A model generated the notes under the pieces. It was not told where the DNA came from. It worked only from the letters and a program-made list of their open reading frames with translations, and searched no databases. This document shows positions 16,596 to 25,692 of a DNA stretch of 64,000 bases, one piece after another. Every line of letters starts with the position of its first letter. Position 1 is the first letter of the stretch. The position numbers and the translations under genes were made by a program. Source of the DNA: Sulfurospirillaceae bacterium (GTDB lineage: Bacteria > Campylobacterota > Campylobacteria > Campylobacterales > Sulfurospirillaceae); the NCBI GenBank assembly GCA_028684065.1, contig JAQUGO010000002.1, forward strand, positions 62,001 to 126,000, in the 5' to 3' direction.

Positions 16596-16620
16596 GGAAG
16601 GCTCCTACATATAAAGGGGA

Positions 16621-16643
16621 TTGCTAGGGAAAAATCCTAGCAA
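16621..16643. terminator. Hairpin after hemE
   Basis: TTGCTAGG pairs with CCTAGCAA around a 7-base loop. It lies just downstream of the hemE stop. The T-run is on the opposite side (TTATTTTTT), so it may be a weak leftward terminator or an intercistronic mRNA structure. Confidence 0.4.
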
Positions 16644-16646
16644 CTC

Positions 16647-17669
16647 TTATTTTTTAGTGAGTTTTTGTACTTGTTTAATAAAATATTTTGCGTGTTCAAC
16701 AGGGATGTCTGGTAAAATTCCATGCCCTAGATTGAAGATATGACGTTCGTTTTTCATTACATTAACGATATGTTCAATCCCTTCATCAATAGCATCTTTG
16801 TTATATAAGCGGGTTGGTTCCATATTACCTTGTAGGATATATTTGTCTCCAAGCTTTTCTTTAGCTAATTCCATAGGCGTTGACCAATCCACACCAAAGA
16901 CATCAAAATCACCATCTATTTTATCCAAATAACCACTGATACCTTTCGGGAAAAGTATCACGGGAACATCTGGAAATTTTGCCTTAAGGTAACTACTGAT
17001 TTCTTTCATATAAGACCAGCTAAATTCAAAATAAGCACTTTCTTCAAGTGCTGAGGCCCATGAATCAAAAATCATCACAACATTGGCACCGCTTTGAATT
17101 TGGCGCTCCATATAAAGTTTTAACACTTCTGTCACTTTCTTTAAGAGGGCATGCATAAATTGAGGATTGGAGTATATCAGCTTTTTAACCAAAGCATACG
17201 TTTTAGTACCTTGCCCTTCTATCATATAGGTTGCAAGTGTCCAAGGTGCGCCACAAAAGCCAATCAATGCTTTATCTGCGGCTAACTTACCACGAATAAG
17301 CTTTATCGTTTCATAGACGTATTCCAAACCTTCTACAGCTTTTTCAACGCTAAGTTTATCGAGATCTTGTTGATTTTTAATAGGCTCTGAAAAAACAGGA
17401 CCTTCTCCTTTTAAAAATTGAAGTTTCATGCCCATTTCCAAAGGAACAACTAAAATATCACTAAATAAAATAGCTGCATCAACCCCTAAAATATCAACGG
17501 GTTGAAGCGTGACTTCACATGCTTTCGCTGGGTTTTTGCATAAAGAAAGAAAATCCCCTGCTTGCGCTCTTACTTTCATATACTCAGGTAAATATCGCCC
17601 CGCTTGACGCATCATCCAAACAGGTGTGTACGGTGTTGGTTTTCCAAAACAAGCATCTACAAAAATCAT
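16647..17669 (-). CDS. hemE: Uroporphyrinogen decarboxylase
   Basis: A 340-residue cytoplasmic enzyme that converts uroporphyrinogen III to coproporphyrinogen III in heme synthesis. The signature [13 protein letters not shown] is at residues 18-30, with [16 protein letters not shown] and the C-terminal NLGHGILPD motif also present. Length is standard. Its ATG overlaps the stop of the YqhA-like gene by four bases, so translation is coupled. It is part of a leftward run asd-yqhA-hemE. Confidence 0.97.
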   Translation of the reverse strand: MIFVDACFGKPTPYTPVWMMRQAGRYLPEYMKVRAQAGDFLSLCKNPAKACEVTLQPVDILGVDAAILFSDILVVPLEMGMKLQFLKGEGPVFSEPIKNQQDLDKLSVEKAVEGLEYVYETIKLIRGKLAADKALIGFCGAPWTLATYMIEGQGTKTYALVKKLIYSNPQFMHALLKKVTEVLKLYMERQIQSGANVVMIFDSWASALEESAYFEFSWSYMKEISSYLKAKFPDVPVILFPKGISGYLDKIDGDFDVFGVDWSTPMELAKEKLGDKYILQGNMEPTRLYNKDAIDEGIEHIVNVMKNERHIFNLGHGILPDIPVEHAKYFIKQVQKLTKK

Positions 17670-18178
17670 TCGTGTTTTCCACCCTTATGTAATAAAAATA
17701 ATCCTAAAGAGAGTGCTGTAATGGAAATAGCAAAATAGAACATCTCTTGCGCACCTTTGTATTCTGTATGTAAAACTCTTTGAAAAAAGCTTACCACAAG
17801 AACCATCACAATAACTTTGGCGATTTTATCTTTAAGTTCATCCAATGAGCTAACATATAAAATCTTATCACCGCCTGTTCCTTTGGCAACATCAATTTCT
17901 GAAATGAAGAGTTCATAAAGTCCAAATCCAAATATCAACAATACAACGGCAATCAAATACAAATCAATGGCTCCGATAATATCAGCCACAATATCAGCAT
18001 GAAAATCGGCTGGGTGAACACCCATAAAAAAATATTGATAGGTTGCAACGACAACATGGTATAAATCTGCACTGGCCAAAAAGAAAAGTGCAAATGCGGC
18101 TAGGATACTAAAGATAACGGCTAAAAGAACAATGAGCCGGCTGGCCCATAGTCCTTTTTCGAAAAAATGTTCTAACAT
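17666..18178 (-). CDS. YqhA/UPF0114-family membrane protein
   Basis: About 170 residues with four predicted membrane segments. Starting at ATG 18178 the protein begins [21 protein letters not shown], the typical opening of the UPF0114 family; the longer frame from 18202 adds residues read from the asd end. The start is two bases after the asd stop. The middle carries the family's [10 protein letters not shown] and [19 protein letters not shown]-like segments. Function is unknown; it may be a small inner-membrane carrier or channel-like protein. Confidence 0.85.
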   Translation of the reverse strand: MLEHFFEKGLWASRLIVLLAVIFSILAAFALFFLASADLYHVVVATYQYFFMGVHPADFHADIVADIIGAIDLYLIAVVLLIFGFGLYELFISEIDVAKGTGGDKILYVSSLDELKDKIAKVIVMVLVVSFFQRVLHTEYKGAQEMFYFAISITALSLGLFLLHKGGKHE

Positions 18179-18180
18179 TA

Positions 18181-19206
18181 TTAAGCTTCCTGATGAATCC
18201 ATTTAAGAGCGATGCGCACTGCATTGGTTGCAGCCCCCACTCTTATCTGGTCAGCAACGCACCAAAGGTGCAATATGTTGTCACGATTGATATCTTTTCT
18301 GATTCGTCCAACATACGTGTCATTCGTATCGGTTGAGATAATTGGCATCGGATACTCTTTTTTAGCAGGATTATCCAATACAATGACATTTTCTGCATTT
18401 TTAAGTGCTTCGATTGCTTTTTCTAAATTGACATCTTTTTCAAAATGAATGGTAATAGCCTCAGAGTGACTTCTCATAACGGGGACACGCACACATGTAG
18501 CACTAATTTCCATTGTTTTGCCCAAGATTTTTTGAGTCTCATTGACCATTTTCATCTCTTCTTTGGTATAGTCATTCTCTAAAAAAACATCAATATGAGG
18601 AATGACATTAAGAGCGATTTGATGTGCAAATGTTTTTGGCTCACACTGGTCAAGTTTAAAGGCAAAAAAGTCTTGCATTTGGTTCACAAGTTCTTCCATA
18701 CCACCTTTTCCTGCACCACTAACCGCTTGATACGTTGCAACATCCACACGAGTAATGTTAAAAATATCATCAAGTGGTTTAAGCACTTGTACCATTTGAA
18801 TTGTTGAACAATTTGGATTTGCGATAATGCCTCTATTTTTCCATTCACTAATTGCTTCAGGATTGCATTCAGGAACGACTAAAGGGACATCGGCATCCAT
18901 TCTAAAGTGACTGGTATTATCGATAACGACAGCACCTGCTTCTGCCGCAAAATGTGCAAAATGCGCAGAAATATCGCCACCTGCACTAAAAAATGCAATT
19001 TCTACGTCATTTTCTTCAAAAACAGTTTCCGTTAATTCAAGAACCTTATAATTTTTACCTTTAAATTCAATATCAATTCCAGCACTTTTACTGCTTGCTA
19101 ATGGAACTAAATTATTGATGGGGAAATCAACCTCTTCAAGAACTCTAAAAAGTTCTTCACCAACTGCACCCGTAGCACCAACGATGGCTACATTGTACTT
19201 TCTCAT
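18181..19206 (-). CDS. asd: Aspartate-semialdehyde dehydrogenase
   Basis: 341 residues. The N-terminal NADP-binding motif is GATGAVGEEL. The catalytic cysteine lies in ANPNCSTIQ, and the acyl-enzyme region YQAVSGAGKGG follows. The enzyme makes aspartate semialdehyde for lysine/diaminopimelate, threonine and methionine synthesis. Length and motifs are complete. It is first in the leftward asd-yqhA-hemE run; the upstream region holds two strong inverted repeats. Confidence 0.97.
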   Translation of the reverse strand: MRKYNVAIVGATGAVGEELFRVLEEVDFPINNLVPLASSKSAGIDIEFKGKNYKVLELTETVFEENDVEIAFFSAGGDISAHFAHFAAEAGAVVIDNTSHFRMDADVPLVVPECNPEAISEWKNRGIIANPNCSTIQMVQVLKPLDDIFNITRVDVATYQAVSGAGKGGMEELVNQMQDFFAFKLDQCEPKTFAHQIALNVIPHIDVFLENDYTKEEMKMVNETQKILGKTMEISATCVRVPVMRSHSEAITIHFEKDVNLEKAIEALKNAENVIVLDNPAKKEYPMPIISTDTNDTYVGRIRKDINRDNILHLWCVADQIRVGAATNAVRIALKWIHQEA

Positions 19207-19231
19207 AACTTCGACCTTTTGTTTTGTATTA

Positions 19232-19280
19232 AGACTTTTTTAATAACCTAACACGCATGTTAAGTTATCAAAAAAGTCTA
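19232..19280. repeat. Long inverted repeat upstream of asd
   Basis: AGACTTTTTT at 19232-19241 pairs with AAAAAAGTCT at 19271-19280. Inside it ATAAC/GTTAT and AACA/TGTT pair further, around CGCA. As RNA it forms a stem with runs of A and U in either direction. It may be a bidirectional terminator or part of the asd leader. Confidence 0.5.
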
Positions 19281-19283
19281 TGA

Positions 19284-19327
19284 GTATTCAGGTGTGTTTG
19301 CTCAATGTAAAAACACACCTGAATACT
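19284..19327 (-). terminator. 17-bp hairpin terminator after flgR
   Basis: AGTATTCAGGTGTGTTT pairs perfectly with its complement around a loop of about 10 bases, overlapping the flgR stop codon. Leftwards a T6 run follows within about 10 bases. This is probably the operon terminator for gyrA-flgP-flgQ-flgR, or for flgR alone. Confidence 0.7.
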
Positions 19328-20483
19328 AAATCCAGCTTCGACTTTCTAAAAATAAATCTTCTTTACTAATAGCTTCTGCGTCACTCAAAATAACTGCACG
19401 CTCGACCACTGAGATTAGCTCTCGAATATTCCCTGGCCAACGATATGTATTTAAAGAATCAATTGCTTCCTCTGAAAAATGACGTTTTCCAAGTGTATAT
19501 TTAGCGCAGACTCGCTCTAAAATAACTTCGCAAATCGGAAGAATTTCCTCTTTTCTTTGGCGTAAAGGAGCTATTTCAACAGGTATTGTATTGAGCCTAT
19601 AATACAAATCCTCTCTAAATCGACCTTCTTGTATCATCTTTTTAATATCAGCATTTGTCGCTGATACTATGCGTACATCAATGGGTATCTCTTTTGTACC
19701 CCCCACTCTTACCAACATTCGCTCTTGAATAGCTCTAAGAATTTTAGCTTGAAGCGCAACAGGCATCTCGCCAATTTCATCTAAAAAGAGCGTGCCCCCT
19801 TGTGCCACTTCAAAATAGCCTTTTTTCTCACTTGTAGCATCTGTAAAGGCTCCCTTTTCATACCCAAATAATTCACTCTCCAATAAATTTTCAGGAATTG
19901 CCGCCATATTAATAGCCACAAAAGGATTTTTAATACGTGGTGAGTTCTTATGAATATAATTTGCAAAAAGCTCTTTCCCTACACCACTCTCGCCTAAAAG
20001 TAAAACACTTACGTCTGTTTTAGCCGCTTTACTAGCAATATGCAATGCCTTTTCAAGTTCAGGTGATGTTGCTATAAAATCACCATGTTGTTCTCTGGAA
20101 GCATCTATTTTATCAAAACCAACTTTAATTTTATCACGCACTTTGACATGCCTTTTGATGGCTTCTACAAGTGTATCGATTTCAAACGGTTTGGTTAGGA
20201 AATCTTTAACTCCTAAGCGCACTGATTCGATGGCACGATTAAGGGTTGCATTTCCCGTAATAACAATAATATCATATTTCCCATCTAATTTTTTAATGAA
20301 CTCAATACCATCCATTCCTGGCATATTGATATCGGTAACGATTAAATCTACACTTTCATCTATCTTTTTTAAAGCATCAATAGCGCTTTTATAGGTCGAA
20401 ATAGTAAATTCTTCATACTCCCCTAAAGCAATTTCAAGAGATTTTCGCATATTAATATCATCTTCTACAATCGCAACATGCAT
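19326..20483 (-). CDS. flgR: Sigma-54-dependent flagellar response regulator lacking DNA-binding domain
   Basis: 385 residues. The receiver domain (1-120) has acidic pair VEDD, the phospho-acceptor Asp in DLIVTDINMP and Lys in FLTKPF. The AAA+ sigma-54 activation domain has GESGVGKE, the GAFTDA loop and FLDEIGEMP. The protein ends shortly after the AAA+ lid (NIRELISVVERAVILS) and has no C-terminal Fis-type helix-turn-helix. That layout matches Helicobacter FlgR, which activates RpoN flagellar genes from solution with kinase FlgS. Position beside flgQ, flgP and gyrA matches other Campylobacterota. Confidence 0.88.
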   Translation of the reverse strand: MHVAIVEDDINMRKSLEIALGEYEEFTISTYKSAIDALKKIDESVDLIVTDINMPGMDGIEFIKKLDGKYDIIVITGNATLNRAIESVRLGVKDFLTKPFEIDTLVEAIKRHVKVRDKIKVGFDKIDASREQHGDFIATSPELEKALHIASKAAKTDVSVLLLGESGVGKELFANYIHKNSPRIKNPFVAINMAAIPENLLESELFGYEKGAFTDATSEKKGYFEVAQGGTLFLDEIGEMPVALQAKILRAIQERMLVRVGGTKEIPIDVRIVSATNADIKKMIQEGRFREDLYYRLNTIPVEIAPLRQRKEEILPICEVILERVCAKYTLGKRHFSEEAIDSLNTYRWPGNIRELISVVERAVILSDAEAISKEDLFLESRSWI

Positions 20484-20502
20484 TTAAACTACCTATTTAT
20501 CG

Positions 20503-20898
20503 TTATCTTATAGCTCTTATAGTAGCAAATTCCTCTTTAAACTCTACTGTGAAGTACGTAGGTTCTATTACCATTTCTATCCTATCATTACTAGTTTTTA
20601 AGCTTCGTTCATCCCATGATATAAGATGTGATTTAGAGGAATAAAAGCATGGTATAAGAGTATCAAAGTGTTTTTTTAAAAGTTCTACTGTAGAAAATTT
20701 TTTATCTTCTTTAAGAGCAATTGTGCAGATAAACTGTGTTTTTGCAGGGTTTGGAACCATGATTGGAGAAATATTTTTTTCTTCAAACACCACCACACTA
20801 TTAACCGTAACCACTTTATATGAAAACCAAAAGTGTTCACTGCCAAAGAGTGATGGTGTCAAGCATCCTATAATTAATAAGAGAAGATTTCTAGCCAC
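20503..20898 (-). CDS. flgQ: FlgQ-like flagellar motility protein
   Basis: 131 residues with an N-terminal signal peptide (LLLLIIGCLTPSLFG). The mature part is a small strand-rich domain without recognisable catalytic motifs. The name rests mainly on position: in C. jejuni flgQ lies between flgP and flgR, and both proteins are needed for motility. The start overlaps the flgP end by 25 bases. The Cys at position 12 is not clearly a lipobox. Without the neighbourhood this would be called a hypothetical exported protein. Confidence 0.65.
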   Translation of the reverse strand: MARNLLLLIIGCLTPSLFGSEHFWFSYKVVTVNSVVVFEEKNISPIMVPNPAKTQFICTIALKEDKKFSTVELLKKHFDTLIPCFYSSKSHLISWDERSLKTSNDRIEMVIEPTYFTVEFKEEFATIRAIR

Positions 20899-21362
20899 CT
20901 ACGTCCGCTCATAGTAAGTTCCATTCTAACACTGTACAAGCCATCTTTAAAAGTGGCATCCGTCACAGCAGCATCTTTGACGACACCATTGACAGATGAA
21001 ACTATTCTAGAATCTTTCAAAGCAGCATCTTTGACAGTATCGGTAGAATTAATTTTGGCACCATAGAGTTTTTCACCCAATTGGCGGTAACCATCAGCAA
21101 TAGCAGCTCTTTTTGCCAAAGCCATTGCTTGTGCTGGAGAGATTGTGTGCTGAGGTGCAATACCTTCACCATAAACTACAAATGTTTTTTCAGAGCCAGT
21201 ATCCATATAGGCCATTTTTTGCTCATCCATTACTTTTTTGGCCTCTGCACGACTAATTTTCTGTACACTGTCTCTTTGCTGATCTGGACCTTCTACTTGT
21301 TTAGAAGAACATCCTGCAAAAAAAACAATACTAGCTAAAAGCGCTACAATCCCTTTATGCAT
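20874..21362 (-). CDS. flgP: FlgP-like LPP20-family lipoprotein
   Basis: 162 residues. A lipoprotein signal (ALLASIVFFAGC, lipidated Cys18) precedes a domain of the LPP20 family, with the AKRAAIADGYRQLGE helix and the C-terminal MSGRRWLEIF. FlgP forms the large basal disk under the outer membrane in the Campylobacter flagellar motor. Synteny with gyrA on one side and flgQ-flgR on the other supports the name. The gap to gyrA is only 48 bases, so read-through from gyrA is possible. Confidence 0.82.
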   Translation of the reverse strand: MHKGIVALLASIVFFAGCSSKQVEGPDQQRDSVQKISRAEAKKVMDEQKMAYMDTGSEKTFVVYGEGIAPQHTISPAQAMALAKRAAIADGYRQLGEKLYGAKINSTDTVKDAALKDSRIVSSVNGVVKDAAVTDATFKDGLYSVRMELTMSGRRWLEIFSY

Positions 21363-21410
21363 AGCTACACCTTTTTCGATATTTTCTTTTCTTAAGCAAC
21401 TATTATTCCA

Positions 21411-23942
21411 TTACTCTTCAGGTGTTGTAGTATCTTCTGATAACAAAGAACCTTCTTCACCTTCTATCATCTCATCGTCAAGGTCAGATTCAATCTCATC
21501 TTTACCCTCTTTTGGACAACGAGCAACACTAGCAACAATATCACTTCCTTCAACAGAAACAACTTTTACACCACTGGTATTCCGTCCAGCTTTTCGTATT
21601 GTTTCCATATCGACACGAATCATTTTTCCATTACTAGTCAACGCCATAAGATCTTTATCTTCATCAACAATGACGACACCTACTAAATCGGCAGTTTTTG
21701 CTGTAAGTTTCATAGCAATAACACCCTTACCACCACGACCTTGTAATCTATACTCTTCTGCCGTTGTTCGTTTGCCTATACCTTTTTCAGTGACGGTTAA
21801 AAGCTCTTCTTGGTCATTATAGATAACCGCTGCACCAACAACACGATCATTTGGCTCCTTAAAGCGAATACCTGTTACACCTCGAGCCGTTCTACCTATT
21901 TCTCTTGCATCACTTACTTCAAAACGAATACACATACCTTTTTTAGTTACAATGAAAAGATTTTTGGTGTCGTGAGTAACCACTTTTGCTGTTACTAATT
22001 CATCATCGTCATCTAAAGTAATGGCACGTACACCTACTGAACGGATATTTTTAAACTCACTGAGGTTTGTACGTTTAATAACACCATTTTTTGTAAAGAA
22101 GGCTAATGATTTGGTCTCATCAAAATCTGTCGTTGGGATGATAGCCATAATCTGCTCATCGGCTTGGAGTTGAACTAAATTCACAACTGCTTTGCCTTTT
22201 GCAGTACGGCTTCCCTCTGGGATTCGGTACACTTTTAACCAGTAGAGTTGTCCACGATCAGTCACGAACATTAAAGTATCGTGCGTATCAGAAACAAAGA
22301 AACTCTCTATAAAGTCATCATCATACGTTGTGACTGCAATCTTTCCTTTACCACCACGTTTTTGTTTTTCGTACTGTTTGAGTGGTACACGTTTGATGTA
22401 ACCACGATGTGTAATGGTCACAACCATTGGCTCATTGGCAATCAAATCTTCCACATCAATATCATCATAATCATCTACAATTTCAGTAATTCGTTTTGAT
22501 TTAAATTTGTCTTTTATCTCTAAAAGCTCTTTTTTAATCATCTCATTTAAAAGAGCTTCACTTTTTAAAATGTCACTTAGATATTGTATTTCTTTGAGTA
22601 ATTCTGCTAATTCATTTTCGATTTTTTCACGCTCTAATCCCGTCAATCGTTGGAGTCGCATATCCAAAATGGCACCTGCTTGAATCTCACTTAGACTAAA
22701 TTTCTCAACTAAGCTATCTTTGGCACTTTTAGTATCGGGACTGCCTTTGATTAACGCGATGATTTCATCGATATTATCAAGTGCAATTTTAAGACCTTCT
22801 AAGATATGTGCTTTTGCTTTTGCTTTTTCAAGTTCAAAAATTGTACGACGGATAATAACCGTTTTACGATGACGCAAGAAGAGTTTGAGGAGTTCTATCA
22901 AGGTGAAAACTTTAGGCTCTTTATTGTAAATCGCCAAAAGGATAACACCAAAAGTAACTTCAAGATTGGTTGATTTGTAAAGGTTGTTAAGGACGATTTC
23001 GCTCATCGCTTCACGTTTTAGCTCAATGACTAAACGGATACCATCTCTATCACTTTCATCACGAATTTCGCTAATTCCCTCAATCATTTTCTCTTTGACA
23101 AGTGCTACGATTTGCTCAATCAAACGTACTTTATTCACTTGATACGGAAGTTCATCGATAACGATAATATCTTTAGTGCTTTTTTTCTCGATATGAATTT
23201 TAGCGCGCACTTTAACACGACCACGTCCTGTTTTATAAGCCTCTAAAATACCTTTTTTACCAAAGATAATACCACTTGTTGGGAAATCTGGCCCTTTAAT
23301 AAATTCCATCACTTCATCGAGCGTGGCTTCTGGATTTTCGATGAGAAGCAAAAGCGCATCTAAAAGTTCATCTAAACAATGTGGAGGAATGTTCGTTGCC
23401 ATACCAACAGCAATACCGCTTGATCCGTTTAACAATAAGTTTGGAACACGACTTGGCAAGACATCTGGTTCAATCATACTATCATCGTAGTTGGGTACAA
23501 AATCAACCGTGTCTTTATCTAAATCACGCAAAAGCTCTTCAGCCAAAGGAGTCATTCTAGCTTCGGTATAACGCATAGCCGCTGCATTGTCGCCATCAAT
23601 TGAACCGAAGTTTCCTTGTCCATCCACCATCGGGATACGCATGGAAAAAGGTTGCGCCATACGAACAAGCGCATCATACACGGCAGTATCTCCATGGGGA
23701 TGGTATTTACCGATAACATCACCGACGATACGGGCTGATTTTTTATAAGGACTTCTTGAAGAAATGGCGAGGTCATTCATCGCATACAAAATTCTTCGAT
23801 GAACGGGCTTTAGTCCATCTCGCGCATCTGGAAGTGCACGCCCGATGATAACGCTCATCGAGTAGTCAAGGTAACTCGCTTTTATCGAATCTTCGATATT
23901 GATTGTCTTGATATCTTGGTTAGAATCAAAAATATTATCCAT
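21411..23942 (-). CDS. gyrA: DNA gyrase subunit A
   Basis: 843 residues. The catalytic Tyr125 lies in [10 protein letters not shown]. The quinolone-determining region reads [10 protein letters not shown] with Thr86 and Asp90, the Campylobacter wild-type pattern, so no common resistance change is visible. The GyrA box QRGGKGK (about residue 535-541) and six C-terminal beta-pinwheel repeats are present, followed by an acidic tail. It wraps DNA and introduces negative supercoils with GyrB. Upstream at 23952-23961 is a TTACATGTAA copy 10 bases before the start codon. Confidence 0.97.
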   Translation of the reverse strand: MDNIFDSNQDIKTINIEDSIKASYLDYSMSVIIGRALPDARDGLKPVHRRILYAMNDLAISSRSPYKKSARIVGDVIGKYHPHGDTAVYDALVRMAQPFSMRIPMVDGQGNFGSIDGDNAAAMRYTEARMTPLAEELLRDLDKDTVDFVPNYDDSMIEPDVLPSRVPNLLLNGSSGIAVGMATNIPPHCLDELLDALLLLIENPEATLDEVMEFIKGPDFPTSGIIFGKKGILEAYKTGRGRVKVRAKIHIEKKSTKDIIVIDELPYQVNKVRLIEQIVALVKEKMIEGISEIRDESDRDGIRLVIELKREAMSEIVLNNLYKSTNLEVTFGVILLAIYNKEPKVFTLIELLKLFLRHRKTVIIRRTIFELEKAKAKAHILEGLKIALDNIDEIIALIKGSPDTKSAKDSLVEKFSLSEIQAGAILDMRLQRLTGLEREKIENELAELLKEIQYLSDILKSEALLNEMIKKELLEIKDKFKSKRITEIVDDYDDIDVEDLIANEPMVVTITHRGYIKRVPLKQYEKQKRGGKGKIAVTTYDDDFIESFFVSDTHDTLMFVTDRGQLYWLKVYRIPEGSRTAKGKAVVNLVQLQADEQIMAIIPTTDFDETKSLAFFTKNGVIKRTNLSEFKNIRSVGVRAITLDDDDELVTAKVVTHDTKNLFIVTKKGMCIRFEVSDAREIGRTARGVTGIRFKEPNDRVVGAAVIYNDQEELLTVTEKGIGKRTTAEEYRLQGRGGKGVIAMKLTAKTADLVGVVIVDEDKDLMALTSNGKMIRVDMETIRKAGRNTSGVKVVSVEGSDIVASVARCPKEGKDEIESDLDDEMIEGEEGSLLSEDTTTPEE

Positions 23943-24016
23943 TCACAAACCTTACATGTAATGATTTTTATTTATTATACTTTATATTTCTTTTGCATCA
24001 GCTTAGTCCCAAAATA

Positions 24017-24861
24017 GGGGTCAGAGCTAAACTTTTAACTTTTGAGGATTTTACTCACACCTGCGACGCTTAGAGAAACTTTCCTCGCAACATCACTTTT
24101 ACTATACCCATCTTCAAATGCTTTTTTTATCGCCTCATTTCTTTGTAGTTTACTTTTTACATGTATGAAATAATTTTCTAATGTGTCTTTATGAAAAAAA
24201 CTGGTTTGCCCATTTTCGTGTTTGTACTTAGACTGATGAAAGGCATCTATAGTTAAGTGCTCATCTTCACTTATGGGAAGACCCAAAAGAGCAAATAACT
24301 CTTGGGTATTATAATCCCTTAAAACAAATGTATTTTGCAAAAAAGTGGGGACAGCATCTTTATATATACTGTAGCTTGCACTGTACTTGTACTCACCAAT
24401 GACACTGGTCATTTTGGCTTTTACGGGGTTTGATTCGATGTACTTAAAGAGTGTGAAGAGATATTTTTCATCTAAGACATACCATGATTTGAAACGGTCT
24501 TGCCACAAATGCCCCACTCTTTTATGACGTTTATTAAAATAACTGGCGTACTGCCCATTGAGCTGGCGCATGCCTGTGGAGAGATTTTCATTTAAATTTT
24601 GTATTAATATATGATAATGATTGTCCATCAAACAAAAAGAATGAATGTTAAATTTATACTCTCGTGCCACGCCTGCCATGTACTCTATAAACTTTGCTTT
24701 GTCCTGCTCATCTTCAAAGACTTTCCCTTTCGCAACACCTCTATTATACACATGATGATAGCCTATGCTTTCAATACGCAATTTTCGTGGCATTTACACC
24801 TCTTTTTTAATAGAAATTATAGCAAAACAGTTTTAAAAGTTAAAAGTTTAGCTCTGACCCC
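24017..24861. mobile_element. RAYT-type element with 27-bp terminal inverted repeats
   Basis: GGGGTCAGAGCTAAAC at the left (24017 onward; full arm to 24043) has its exact 27-base complement at 24835-24861. The two arms enclose a single Y1-type transposase gene whose stop codon lies inside the left arm. The total length of about 845 bp fits a self-contained REP-associated transposase unit. The right arm supplies the stop codon of the leftward small gene at 24848-25012. Confidence 0.88.
24035..24793 (-). CDS. REP-associated Y1 transposase (RAYT)
   Basis: 252 residues of the IS200-like Y1 transposase superfamily. The N-terminus MPRKLRIESIGYHHVYNRG is the usual RAYT opening, and the metal-binding HUH pair is in MDNHYHIL. 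The core segment GHLWQDRFKSWYV is conserved. A C-terminal helix-turn-helix (SKSDVARKVSLSVAGVSKIL) should bind the terminal repeat. The enzyme cleaves single-stranded DNA through a tyrosine at short palindromic repeats. The gene looks intact. Confidence 0.9.
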   Translation of the reverse strand: MPRKLRIESIGYHHVYNRGVAKGKVFEDEQDKAKFIEYMAGVAREYKFNIHSFCLMDNHYHILIQNLNENLSTGMRQLNGQYASYFNKRHKRVGHLWQDRFKSWYVLDEKYLFTLFKYIESNPVKAKMTSVIGEYKYSASYSIYKDAVPTFLQNTFVLRDYNTQELFALLGLPISEDEHLTIDAFHQSKYKHENGQTSFFHKDTLENYFIHVKSKLQRNEAIKKAFEDGYSKSDVARKVSLSVAGVSKILKS

Positions 24862-25012
24862 TTTTATTTTCTTGTGCCTTTAGTATCTCACTACTAGATG
24901 ATGATGTGACATTTTTTACTACAAAATAGACAGAAGCACTCATAAAAATTATGAAAGTAAAAAGAATAGCTGAAACAAGATAGATATTATATTTGTTTTT
25001 GTCTAATTGCAT
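24848..25012 (-). pseudogene. Small membrane protein, C-terminus cut by RAYT inverted repeat
   Basis: A 54-codon frame starting MQLDKNKYNIYLVSAILF, with one membrane helix and then a serine run. The start has a strong GGAGGTGAGCCG ribosome site, so it is or was translated. The last residues (KRGQS) and the stop TAA are encoded by the right inverted repeat of the RAYT element, which implies that the insertion truncated a longer gene. I cannot identify the parent family. It lies downstream of comF in the same direction. Confidence 0.55.
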
Positions 25013-25112
25013 CGGCTCACCTCCTTTACAAAATTTACTATAAATATTCTATATCTATATTTCTATAATTTTATAATTGATAATTTTTGTAGTTTTTTTA
25101 TTTATTTTAATT

Positions 25113-25685
25113 TTAATTTTCTTTTGCATCCGCTAAAACTAATGCAAAAAGAACATGAACATTATTTTTTTCGAGTACTTTTTGTGCCTCTTCCAATGTA
25201 GTGCCTGTTGTCACGATATCATCTATTAGAACAACATTCATTCCTGTTTGACACGTAGAGATAAAATTGCGTTTATGGCTTTGTCTAAAAGCCAATTTTT
25301 GTCCTGAATAGGTTTGATCATTTTGAGCACGAAGAGATTTGTACAAAGGCTTAATGATGCTTCTAAGGGCATGGGCCAAAACAGCACTATGGGCATATCC
25401 ATGGCGCACGTGATCGTCTATGGGAATACCATAGGCACCTTTTGGGAAGTTGACTTGTTGTAAAAAAGGTAGCATAGAATTTTTGGCAAGTTGCGCGAAA
25501 ATTTTGGCGCCAAGGTAAGTATGTTTAGTGTGAAGAAAATTGGCGATTTCTGTGTATTGATAAAAGGAGTAGACTTTAAGCCCACTGTGTAAAACACGTT
25601 TTGCTGGGGTTGGTTCTAAAATAGTTCTAAGGCAGGTTTTGCAAAGCGGTTGCCAACTCCATTGTAAACAAAGATGGCAACGCAT
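25113..25685 (-). CDS. comF: ComF-family phosphoribosyltransferase-like protein
   Basis: 190 residues. An N-terminal zinc ribbon (CHLC, then C-x2-C in PLCKTCL) is followed by a PRPP-type phosphoribosyltransferase fold with VVLIDDIVTTGTTL near residues 155-168. ComF proteins are needed for DNA uptake in several competent bacteria, where they work with the ssDNA translocation/recombination machinery; some homologues have other roles. The start is seven bases after the lepA stop, so it is the last intact gene of prs-lepA-comF. Confidence 0.85.
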   Translation of the reverse strand: MRCHLCLQWSWQPLCKTCLRTILEPTPAKRVLHSGLKVYSFYQYTEIANFLHTKHTYLGAKIFAQLAKNSMLPFLQQVNFPKGAYGIPIDDHVRHGYAHSAVLAHALRSIIKPLYKSLRAQNDQTYSGQKLAFRQSHKRNFISTCQTGMNVVLIDDIVTTGTTLEEAQKVLEKNNVHVLFALVLADAKEN

Positions 25686-25692
25686 AGCACTG

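Noticed and set aside
21411-23942. Quinolone-resistance mutation in gyrA
   Set aside because: Residues 86 (Thr) and 90 (Asp) are the wild-type ones for this phylum.
24017-24861. Classical DDE insertion sequence
   Set aside because: The only gene is an HUH Y1-type transposase, and I could see no target-site duplication outside the inverted repeats.
25113-25685. comF as direct evidence that TTACATGTAA is a DNA-uptake sequence
   Set aside because: ComF homologues are widespread, including in species without uptake sequences. The gene alone does not support that role.
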